From a virus, in the IMG/VR virus record IMGVR_UViG_3300042691_050360, positions 102,523 through 166,522 of that record: 64,000 bases of DNA. One strand, given 5' to 3'. Below the pieces are notes generated by a model that was not told the DNA's origin, did no database searches, and saw only the letters and a program-made list of their open reading frames with translations. Position numbers and translations under genes: made by a program. Position 1 is the stretch's first letter. Every line of letters starts with the position of its first letter. Positions 57,760 through 64,000 of the stretch are shown here, piece after piece.

Positions 57760-58686
57760 ATGCCTGATAAAATTCGTTTCATCCCTGATTTGAAAGACAA
57801 AATCATTAACACAGTTAGTGTTCTTACAAATCAGCAGAACTGGGGGCTGGGTTTTATAAATGCACAAGAAGCATGGAATCACAGCAAGGGCGAGGGCGTC
57901 AAGGTTGCAGTTATAGACACTGGTTGGTCAAATCATAAAGATTTGGTACCTAATTTCATTGAAGGACATGATGCAACTGGCGGGAATGATTTCATAGACC
58001 ATAACAATTTCCACGGCGTACATGTGGCAGGTATTATTGCCGCGAATTGTGGAGGTGGTGTAGGGGTTATGGGCGTGGCACCGGCGGCGAAACTTATACC
58101 TATAAAAGCTCTGTCAGATGATGGGTCAGGTTCCTTCGATTATATCATTAAAGCTCTAGATATAGCAAGAAACCTAGACGTAGATGTAATCAATATGTCT
58201 CTAGGCACACCTGTTGATCCAGGTGATTCTAAGATGAGAAATCTTATTCAGGAAATTGCAAAACAAGGAAAAATTGTAGTTTGTGCGAGCGGAAATGATG
58301 GAGCCACTGTTAATTTTCCAGCAAAATATGACGAAGTAATTGCTGTTGCAGCAGTTGAATCCAGCGGACAATTAGCTAAATTTTCATCAAGGGGGCCGGA
58401 ATTAGACACCGCAGCACCAGGTGTAAAGATATATTCTACTTGGGGAAATAATCAATACACAAATTTAGATGGAACATCGATGGCTTGTCCATGCATTTCT
58501 GGAATGATTGCCCTGATTCTTTCATGGTATAAACTTAATCCTGATCCGAGTTTTATTAAAGATTACAAAAATATGATAAAATTGCTTTACGATCTGGGCG
58601 AGGCGTCTATCATTCAAACAAATGAGTATAATATAGGCGTACCCAAGTTTGCAAACTTTAATCCATGGAAGCCCGTAAATGCCTGA
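57760..58686 (+). CDS. Subtilisin-like serine protease (S8 family, 308 aa)
   Basis: All catalytic blocks of the S8 family are visible: Asp53 in VAVIDTGW, His85 in HGVHVAG, the oxyanion Asn179 in CASGND, and Ser240 in DGTSMACP. The catalytic domain starts almost at the N-terminus: there is no signal peptide and no usual inhibitory prodomain, so the enzyme would be made active in the cytoplasm or packed in the virion. It directly follows the giant tail proteins and overlaps the S1-type protease by 8 nt. Processing of virion proteins or of a host target is an inference. The family call is firm. Confidence 0.93.
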   Translation: MPDKIRFIPDLKDKIINTVSVLTNQQNWGLGFINAQEAWNHSKGEGVKVAVIDTGWSNHKDLVPNFIEGHDATGGNDFIDHNNFHGVHVAGIIAANCGGGVGVMGVAPAAKLIPIKALSDDGSGSFDYIIKALDIARNLDVDVINMSLGTPVDPGDSKMRNLIQEIAKQGKIVVCASGNDGATVNFPAKYDEVIAVAAVESSGQLAKFSSRGPELDTAAPGVKIYSTWGNNQYTNLDGTSMACPCISGMIALILSWYKLNPDPSFIKDYKNMIKLLYDLGEASIIQTNEYNIGVPKFANFNPWKPVNA

Positions 58687-59299
58687 AAAAGTAAAAGACA
58701 CTATACAAGAAGTTATTGATTCTTCAATTCCTGCATCTTGCACCATTTACTGCAAAACCCGAAAGCAGCAATGGTCTGGTAGTGGATTTCACATCGGCAA
58801 CGGTTATGTCTGTACAGCGGCTCATGTTTGCACCCCCGATCTCATCAATGAGGGTGAAGTTTCAATTACGTTCGATCAAAAAACATTCTTCAATGTCTCG
58901 GTTTTAAAAAGTGATCCAAATGTTGACTCGGCCATCCTCTCCATCAAAGGAGATTATGGAGATCTTCCGGGGGTTATGCTTGCTAATTCAGATTCTGTTT
59001 CGGTAGGCGAGATATGTGCTGTTATTGGTGCCCCAGAAGGCTGGAGCGACACTGTAACTGTTGGGCGTGTCTCAAACGTCAATCAGTCTATGGGGGATCA
59101 GGCACCCACTCCGGCCTGGAATGATGTCATCTTCGTGGATGCTAAAATATTACAAGGCGTTTCGGGTGGAATGTGTATAGGAACCGATGGATTGGTGATT
59201 GGCTCGATTATAGGAGTTACCGGTTCTCTAGCCGAGTATGGGATTGGGCAGAATGTTGTTTGCCCATCAAACAAAATAATCAATCTATTGAAGTCTTGA
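58679..59299 (+). CDS. Trypsin-like serine protease (S1/Deg-type fold, 206 aa)
   Basis: The chymotrypsin-fold triad is readable: His49 in VCTAAHV, Asp83 in NVDSAILS, and Ser162 in [11 protein letters not shown], where GVSGG replaces the usual GNSGG. No PDZ domain and no signal peptide are present, so it resembles a minimal Deg-type or phage cytoplasmic protease. The start overlaps the end of the subtilisin-like gene, making a two-protease unit. Substrate unknown. Likely partners, from position, are the giant virion proteins and the chaperones that follow. Confidence 0.85.
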   Translation: MPEKVKDTIQEVIDSSIPASCTIYCKTRKQQWSGSGFHIGNGYVCTAAHVCTPDLINEGEVSITFDQKTFFNVSVLKSDPNVDSAILSIKGDYGDLPGVMLANSDSVSVGEICAVIGAPEGWSDTVTVGRVSNVNQSMGDQAPTPAWNDVIFVDAKILQGVSGGMCIGTDGLVIGSIIGVTGSLAEYGIGQNVVCPSNKIINLLKS

Positions 59300-59306
59300 C
59301 AATCTG

Positions 59307-59321
59307 TACAATATAAACATA
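59307..59321 (+). promoter_or_regulatory. Candidate promoter before dnaJ, TGTACAAT/TATAAA
   Basis: TACAAT (59307-59312) overlaps TATAAA (59312-59317), and the latter ends 4 nt before the ATG. No Shine-Dalgarno sequence. It is the same positional theme as the minus-strand genes. Confidence 0.45.
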
Positions 59322-60302
59322 ATGGATTATTATGCAATTTTAGGTGTGGCTAGAACAGCTTCACAAGAAGAAATAAAAAAAGCATACAGAAACTTGGCTA
59401 AACAATATCATCCAGATGTAAATCCCGGTGACACACAAGCTGAAGCTAAATTCAAAGAAGCTTCGGAGGCATATGAGGCTTTGTCCGATGAACAGAAGCG
59501 GGCGAATTACGATCAGTTTGGCAATACTACTGGCCCCACTGGATTTGGTGGTGGTGGCTTTGGGGGATTCGATCCATTTAGCGGATTTGGTGACGGTTCT
59601 ATTTTTGAAGAATTTTTTGGTCGCCCAAAGGCACATGTCGGCAATACTGACATTAACCTATCTGTTGATATAGCATTGAAAGACTTCGTTCTAGGCGGAA
59701 AAGTGAAAATTTCCTTCCAGAGGGTTATTTTCTGTGGCACTTGTAATGGCCAAGGAGGAACTGATGTTTCAACCTGTCAGCAATGTAATGGTAAGGGCTC
59801 CCAAGTCATGTCGGTTCAGAATGGCCCGTTTATTGTTCAGCAAATACTTCAGTGTAATTCATGCCAAGGTAAAGGCAAGACTGTAAAGAATGTTTGTCAA
59901 GATTGTGTGGGGGTGGGGAATAAAAATAATCTCGAAACGATAGATATTGAAATTCAGAAAAATTGCCCATTGCTTGCAACCCTTCAAATAGCCAATTATG
60001 GTAATCAAGAAAAGATTAATCACATGCCTGGTTCACTATTTGTTAAACTAAACCCAATCTTAACTCCCGATTTAAATTGTAGAAATGACGGAGATGTTAT
60101 TTCATTAAAAGAAATCTCTATGGAAGATTGGTATAATAACAGCACAGTGAATATAAATAGATTTGGAATTGAAGATATTAGCTATGATTTATCAAACTTG
60201 AGATCTTCAAATCAAGCAGTAACATTTGCTGGAAAAGGCGTAAATAGTGCAAATAATAACAGAATTGGGAATTTAGTCGTGGAATTCAGAATAAACAAAT
60301 AA
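59322..60302 (+). CDS. dnaJ: DnaJ-type co-chaperone (326 aa)
   Basis: Residues 1-65 are a full J domain with the HPD motif at 30-32 ([10 protein letters not shown]). A Gly/Phe-rich linker follows ([13 protein letters not shown]). Then come four C-x-x-C-x-G-x-G zinc-finger repeats ([32 protein letters not shown]) and a shortened substrate-binding C-terminal part. At 326 aa it is about 50 residues shorter than E. coli DnaJ. The family stimulates DnaK ATPase and delivers clients. A dnaK gene lies 2.3 kb downstream, so this phage carries both partners. Confidence 0.93.
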   Translation: MDYYAILGVARTASQEEIKKAYRNLAKQYHPDVNPGDTQAEAKFKEASEAYEALSDEQKRANYDQFGNTTGPTGFGGGGFGGFDPFSGFGDGSIFEEFFGRPKAHVGNTDINLSVDIALKDFVLGGKVKISFQRVIFCGTCNGQGGTDVSTCQQCNGKGSQVMSVQNGPFIVQQILQCNSCQGKGKTVKNVCQDCVGVGNKNNLETIDIEIQKNCPLLATLQIANYGNQEKINHMPGSLFVKLNPILTPDLNCRNDGDVISLKEISMEDWYNNSTVNINRFGIEDISYDLSNLRSSNQAVTFAGKGVNSANNNRIGNLVVEFRINK

Positions 60303-60307
60303 GGAGG
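60301..60307 (+). promoter_or_regulatory. Ribosome-binding site AAGGAGG
   Basis: A near-perfect Shine-Dalgarno sequence starts inside the dnaJ stop codon and lies about 6 nt before the ATG at 60314. It shows that this phage does use ribosome-binding sites for internal genes of operons. Confidence 0.7.
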
Positions 60308-60313
60308 AAAAAT

Positions 60314-60517
60314 ATGTCAATGATTAAAAGAGCACATTCAGGCGAAATCGAAGAGCTGGCAGGCGAAGGGATTGTACCTGAGCAAACAGCACCCGCAATG
60401 GAATGGGCACCAGATGTTGTCATCAAGGACGTTCTTGATGTTCCAACATCGAAAGAGAGCAACATCGACATCAATCTTGATGAAGATGATGAAGATGAAA
60501 TCGCCGTGAGAGTCTAA
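60314..60517 (+). CDS. Small acidic protein (67 aa)
   Basis: Translated from a strong AAGGAGG site directly after dnaJ, so probably made in step with it. The C-terminal third is Asp/Glu-rich (DINLDEDDEDEIAVRV). No known domain. Possibly a chaperone-linked or regulatory protein, by position only. Confidence 0.6.
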   Translation: MSMIKRAHSGEIEELAGEGIVPEQTAPAMEWAPDVVIKDVLDVPTSKESNIDINLDEDDEDEIAVRV

Positions 60518-60534
60518 AATTAGCCGCTTTTATT

Positions 60535-60547
60535 TCGTATAATAATA
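60535..60547 (+). promoter_or_regulatory. Candidate leaderless promoter, CGTATAAT box
   Basis: The sequence reads TCGTATAATAATA and then GTG. TATAAT ends 4 nt before the GTG start of the helicase gene, and there is no Shine-Dalgarno sequence. Confidence 0.55.
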
Positions 60548-62188
60548 GTGGTTTGTTTTAAACTAAATAATGACTATGTTACTGTCTCTGGGGACTACCC
60601 AAATACAGCCATGAGCATTATTACCGACCAATGTTCTTACACAGTCCCATCTGCCGAATGGAGTTTGAAATATCAAACTGGAGGATGGGACGGTAAGATC
60701 TCCCTTTTTAATAAAAGGTTGATGACTTTCCCTGCGGGCTTACTCCCCGTAGTTTTAGATAAGTTAAAAGATTCAAATATAGAATACACGGTAGAAAACG
60801 CCAGATTCAAGCCCAATGTGGAAAAGAAAGCTGTTGTTGATCTAGGGCCTCACTCGTTTAGAGATTATCAAGAAGAGGCTATCAGGAAGATTAAGGAAAA
60901 AACACGCGGGATTTTAGCTATGTGTACTGGTGCTGGAAAGACCAAGACATCGTGCGGAATTATATCTGAGCTTTCTGTTTACCCTGTCATTTTTGTTGTC
61001 CCATCTGTTTCATTGTTAAAACAGACCGTGAGGGAGTTCAATGACTCCCTAAAGCCTTTAACTGATGATTTCTTTATTGGAGAGATAGGTGGTGGGAAAT
61101 GCGACATAGCTCCAGGCGGAGTTAATGTCGCTACCTATCAAACTCTGCTCACTGCGTTTGATAGAAAATATTCTGAAAGTAAAAAGAAAGTGGTGGATAT
61201 CGAAAACGACAAAACTAGCCTGGATAGTCTTTTAGGACAAATGAAAATCCTCTCTATTGATTTGCTCAATTCACCGGCAGCGAAACACAAGTCTATTGAG
61301 AAAAAGATTAAAGATGTAAAGAAGAAGATCGAAGGCAAGCAAAAAATGCTTCAAAGCAAAGCCGATTTAAGAGATCTTGTGTCCAAATGCCAACTTCTTA
61401 TTATTGATGAAACTCACATTGCCGCTGAGATTATTGAAGAAATATCCCTGAAGGCGAAGAGTGCCTATTATAAGTGTGGTCTTTCAGGAACTCCTCAACG
61501 CATGGACAATCAGGATATCAGGATGTTTGGTGCCACAGGTCCCGTTATTCACAAAGTAACCTCATCTGACCTAATCAAGAGAGGCTTTCTGGTTCGCCCA
61601 TCGATTTATTGCATTGATGTTGAGTTCATCGACAAAACATCTGTATCATATCAAGAAACTTATAAAAATGCGATTGTTCAAAGCCAGCAAAGAAATGAAC
61701 TTATAAGGGATTTGGCTGAAGATATGCACTCACAGGGTAGACCCACCCTCATCATGGTTGAGAGGATAGAGCATGGTAAATTACTGGAAGAGATGATTGA
61801 AAACTGCCTCTTTGTCCCTGGCGGGGATGGATCTGATGATAAGCCTATACCCGACGAAGAATTGGACTACAGAAAATATCAACTTGATAGACTTGAGAAA
61901 AATGAGATAATTATGTGTGCCACATCATGGTGCTTTACAGGAATTGATGCACCAAAGATAAGCTGTATTATTCTCGCTTGTTCGCTCGGTTCACCCAATA
62001 CAATAACTCAGCAACTTGGTCGAGGTCTTCGAAAAGCAGATGGTAAATCAGATTGTGTTGTCTTTGATTTCAAGCATAAAGAAAAAAGCTTGAAATCACA
62101 ATTCTATTCTAGAAACAAAGTTTACAAGAGTGAAGAAGAATTTTATGTGAAAAGTTTTAAATATAAAGATGGATATTCTAGCAATTGA
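60548..62188 (+). CDS. UvsW-like SF2 DNA helicase (546 aa)
   Basis: SF2 motifs are clear: Walker A TGAGKT (Lys131), DEAH-type box IIDETH (287-290), motif III GLSGTPQR (311-318), motif VI QQLGRGLRK near 497. The N-terminal 100 residues (VSGDYPN ... KYQTGGWDGKISLFNKR) match the substrate-reading N-terminal domain of T4 UvsW, which rewinds and branch-migrates recombination or stalled-fork DNA. About 70 residues between motif I and motif II (roughly 205-275) form a Lys-rich coiled-coil insertion that T4 UvsW lacks. The GTG start is supported by the promoter box immediately upstream. Confidence 0.88.
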   Translation: MVCFKLNNDYVTVSGDYPNTAMSIITDQCSYTVPSAEWSLKYQTGGWDGKISLFNKRLMTFPAGLLPVVLDKLKDSNIEYTVENARFKPNVEKKAVVDLGPHSFRDYQEEAIRKIKEKTRGILAMCTGAGKTKTSCGIISELSVYPVIFVVPSVSLLKQTVREFNDSLKPLTDDFFIGEIGGGKCDIAPGGVNVATYQTLLTAFDRKYSESKKKVVDIENDKTSLDSLLGQMKILSIDLLNSPAAKHKSIEKKIKDVKKKIEGKQKMLQSKADLRDLVSKCQLLIIDETHIAAEIIEEISLKAKSAYYKCGLSGTPQRMDNQDIRMFGATGPVIHKVTSSDLIKRGFLVRPSIYCIDVEFIDKTSVSYQETYKNAIVQSQQRNELIRDLAEDMHSQGRPTLIMVERIEHGKLLEEMIENCLFVPGGDGSDDKPIPDEELDYRKYQLDRLEKNEIIMCATSWCFTGIDAPKISCIILACSLGSPNTITQQLGRGLRKADGKSDCVVFDFKHKEKSLKSQFYSRNKVYKSEEEFYVKSFKYKDGYSSN

Positions 62189-62246
62189 AATGTCACTTCC
62201 TAGTAGGCTATTAGCTCTTTTAGCTGTAAAATATTTGTAGGAGATC

Positions 62247-62597
62247 ATGTACAAATCTGTTTTCTTTGGAATGCCCGAAAAATGCCCTAATAGGAATTGT
62301 AGATCGATCTTCTATCGAGATTCTCACAAAGGCTTTCTACCAAAAAATGAGATTGAAATTTATGCAGTAATGAGATGTCCGTCATGCCGAGACACTTTCT
62401 TAATTTCACAAATGCTACACATGGTTCATGAATACAAAATGGAATTACCCGAGAGAACCGTGGAAAAGAATTCAATAAAATTATTTACATCTGACGATAA
62501 AGTTGTGTTTAGAAAAGAACTGTTCGCTGATGATAACCCGCTCTGGACACTCTATGACGGGTATTATCCAGGTTCCACAGACAATCCAGAGGATTAA
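62247..62597 (+). CDS. Zinc-ribbon-like small protein (116 aa)
   Basis: Residues 13-18 (CPNRNC) and 44-47 (CPSC) form a probable four-cysteine zinc site in the first half. The second half is acidic and ends PGSTDNPED. An AGGAG site stands 5-6 nt before the ATG, and a TGTAAAATA box lies about 15-20 nt upstream, so this gene has a conventional short leader, unlike its neighbours. The family was not recognised; a nucleic acid- or protein-binding adaptor is possible. Confidence 0.65.
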   Translation: MYKSVFFGMPEKCPNRNCRSIFYRDSHKGFLPKNEIEIYAVMRCPSCRDTFLISQMLHMVHEYKMELPERTVEKNSIKLFTSDDKVVFRKELFADDNPLWTLYDGYYPGSTDNPED

Positions 62598-62600
62598 AAT

Positions 62601-62613
62601 GTACAATTAAGCC
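62601..62613 (+). promoter_or_regulatory. Candidate leaderless promoter, TGTACAAT box
   Basis: TACAAT (62602-62607) is followed by exactly 6 nt and then the ATG of dnaK. There is no ribosome-binding site. Confidence 0.55.
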
Positions 62614-64000
62614 ATGGGCATAATTGTTGGTTGCGACTTGGGAACAACAAATTCTGTAGTTTGTTTCAGGGATAAGCTGGGTAAATCTATCTTCATAAAG
62701 GATGAATCTGGAAGTGTCTTAATTCCATCTGTTGTGTGCCATGGAGATAAATATTATGTTGGAACGGAAGCTGTCGAAAATGAAGAAAACTTTCCTCAAG
62801 AAACCATAAGGTCTTCCAAAAGATATATAGGCGATGCATCAAGCCCGATTGATGCTACTTCTGTTGCATCTAAAATACTAGCGTATTTAAAATCAATTAC
62901 AGAATCTCAATTAAAAGAAACAGTTGACGGAATTGTCATAACAGTTCCCGCTTATTTCAATCAGAACCAAAGACTTGAAACTAAGAAAGCCGCAGAATCT
63001 GCAGGGCTTAATGTCTTGAGAATCATTAACGAGCCCACAGCCGCTGCACTTGCTTATGGAGAGGAGGCTAAGCTTAATGAGCTTGTTTTGGTTTACGATC
63101 TTGGTGGTGGCACCTTCGATGTAACACTACTTGAGTTATCCGAAGATAATGTATACCAAGTTCTGAGTACGTCGGGTGATACAAAGCTCGGTGGAGACGA
63201 TTTTGATAACCTTCTGGCAGATTATATATCTAGTTCTATTCCACATCATGTGAAAACTTTTAAAGATTTTGATGTTAGGCTTAAAAAATTTGCAGAAGAA
63301 ATAAAGATACAACTTAATTACAAAACGCAAGTTGTAAAAACCCTTAAATATTGTGGCTCATTAGATGGCAAGCTGTATCACCACAAAGTTGATATTACCA
63401 AAGAAACCTATGAATGGATGATCCAGAATCTTCTCATTAAGACAAAATCTCACGTTCTTAATGCACTAAATGATGCTGATAGAAAAATATCACAACTTTC
63501 TAAAATAATCTTAGTTGGTGGAAGCACAAAGTCAAAATTTGTGAGAGATTATGTTTCTAAGAACTTTAATACAAAAATTTATTCTGATATCGACCCCGAT
63601 CTAACTGTGGCAGCTGGTGCGGCAAGTTTAGCCCACACAATCTCAGAGAAAACAGAGGGATCCGCGTTGCTTATAGATGTCACCCCGCTGTCTCTGGGCA
63701 TTGAAACCAAGGGCGGGCTGTTAAATAAAATCATCCCCCGCAATGCCAATATACCAGTATCTTCTGCTCAAGATTTTATCACAGCAGAAGATAACCAGGA
63801 AAGCGTAAATATTCGTATATATCAAGGTGAGCGTCCACTTGCTAAAGATAATGAGTTCCTTGGTGAATTTGTTCTTAGCGGTTTTGAAAAAAGACCCAAG
63901 GGTCAAACCAAGATTGTTGTTAAGTTTGACATAGATTCATCTGGTTTAATCACTGTATCTGCATTCGATAAAATATCCGGGATACAATCTGAAGTCACTC
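62614..64000 (+). CDS. dnaK: DnaK (Hsp70) chaperone, 3' end outside window
   Basis: The first 462 codons are present. Hsp70 signatures are intact: [11 protein letters not shown] at residues 5-15, [10 protein letters not shown], the [12 protein letters not shown] loop, [13 protein letters not shown], and [12 protein letters not shown]. The substrate-binding domain begins with [13 protein letters not shown] and continues to the window end. The nucleotide-binding domain appears shorter than E. coli DnaK in the IIB region. With the upstream DnaJ this makes a phage-encoded folding pair. No GrpE is visible here. The start is the ATG 6 nt after TACAAT. Confidence 0.93.
   Translation, partial: MGIIVGCDLGTTNSVVCFRDKLGKSIFIKDESGSVLIPSVVCHGDKYYVGTEAVENEENFPQETIRSSKRYIGDASSPIDATSVASKILAYLKSITESQLKETVDGIVITVPAYFNQNQRLETKKAAESAGLNVLRIINEPTAAALAYGEEAKLNELVLVYDLGGGTFDVTLLELSEDNVYQVLSTSGDTKLGGDDFDNLLADYISSSIPHHVKTFKDFDVRLKKFAEEIKIQLNYKTQVVKTLKYCGSLDGKLYHHKVDITKETYEWMIQNLLIKTKSHVLNALNDADRKISQLSKIILVGGSTKSKFVRDYVSKNFNTKIYSDIDPDLTVAAGAASLAHTISEKTEGSALLIDVTPLSLGIETKGGLLNKIIPRNANIPVSSAQDFITAEDNQESVNIRIYQGERPLAKDNEFLGEFVLSGFEKRPKGQTKIVVKFDIDSSGLITVSAFDKISGIQSEVT

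Larger units (their letters stand above)
294..63643. repeat. Dispersed 9-10 bp word ACACAATCT(G), at least 28 copies
   Basis: ACACAATCT sites were found by reading both strands. Forward copies include 385, 3372, 5418, 9283, 10472, 22413, 25141, 30368, 30480, 30846, 38625, 42774, 43551, 50210 and 63635. Reverse copies include 294, 922, 3156, 4169, 4737, 6262, 13956, 31047, 31059, 47992, 49403, 59900 and 62049. Fifteen extend to the 10-mer ACACAATCTG. They occur in all reading frames and in two non-coding places. Confidence 0.8.

Noticed and set aside
59297-59312. TTGACA near 59296 as -35 element for the dnaJ promoter
   Set aside because: It lies only 5 nt from TACAAT, far short of the 16-18 nt needed.
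1-64000. CRISPR array, diversity-generating retroelement, insertion sequence
   Set aside because: No regularly spaced direct repeats with unique spacers, no reverse transcriptase and no transposase were seen; the only dense tandem repeat is the coding minisatellite.

Overview
The window reads as one part of a large, AT-rich tailed bacteriophage genome (probably a jumbo myovirus-like phage; host not determinable from the sequence). Evidence: almost wall-to-wall coding, a seven-gene co-oriented run of giant beta-rich virion proteins (up to 4203 aa), a tRNA cluster with encoded CCA ends, and phage-type accessory enzymes (UvsW-like helicase, dCMP deaminase start, free-standing nuclease, DnaJ/DnaK). 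No terminase, portal, capsid, integrase or CRISPR array was recognised here.

Layout. 1-8135 is mainly minus strand: a dCMP deaminase start at the left edge, small hypothetical proteins, six tRNA genes (933-1436), an unidentified structured RNA ending in a strong terminator (about 1550-1665), a protein of unknown function, a nuclease embedded in integrase-type repeats (2711-4216), a propeller-containing probable virion protein (4315-6378), an acidic protein, an ExoX-C-like protein and an FmdB-type zinc ribbon. At 8091-8135 the strand switches through overlapping divergent 5' ends. From 8091 to 57724 everything is on the plus strand: three mid-size proteins, then the giant tail/baseplate-like proteins, which carry NHL, PQQ, RCC1 and BNR-like propeller repeats, tail-fibre modules and a triple Hint domain. 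57760-64000 holds a subtilisin-like protease, a trypsin-like protease, DnaJ, a small acidic protein, a UvsW-like helicase, a zinc-ribbon protein and a DnaK that runs off the right edge.

How the parts may work together (inference): the giant proteins form an elaborate host-contact apparatus; the adjacent cytoplasmic-type proteases and the DnaK/DnaJ pair are placed to fold or mature these very long polypeptides; and the Hint module of the 1971-aa protein may cut or cross-link it.

Three signals are not explained by the gene list. First, a 9-10 bp word (ACACAATCT, usually followed by G) occurs at least 28 times on both strands and in all reading frames, against about one expected. Second, a YGTAYAAT-like promoter box sits about 4-9 nt, most often 5-6 nt, before the start codon of eleven genes, which predicts leaderless mRNAs. 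Third, one protein carries three tandem Hint domains, of which only the first keeps the catalytic residues, and the protein upstream holds a half-Hint remnant. All counts were made by eye.
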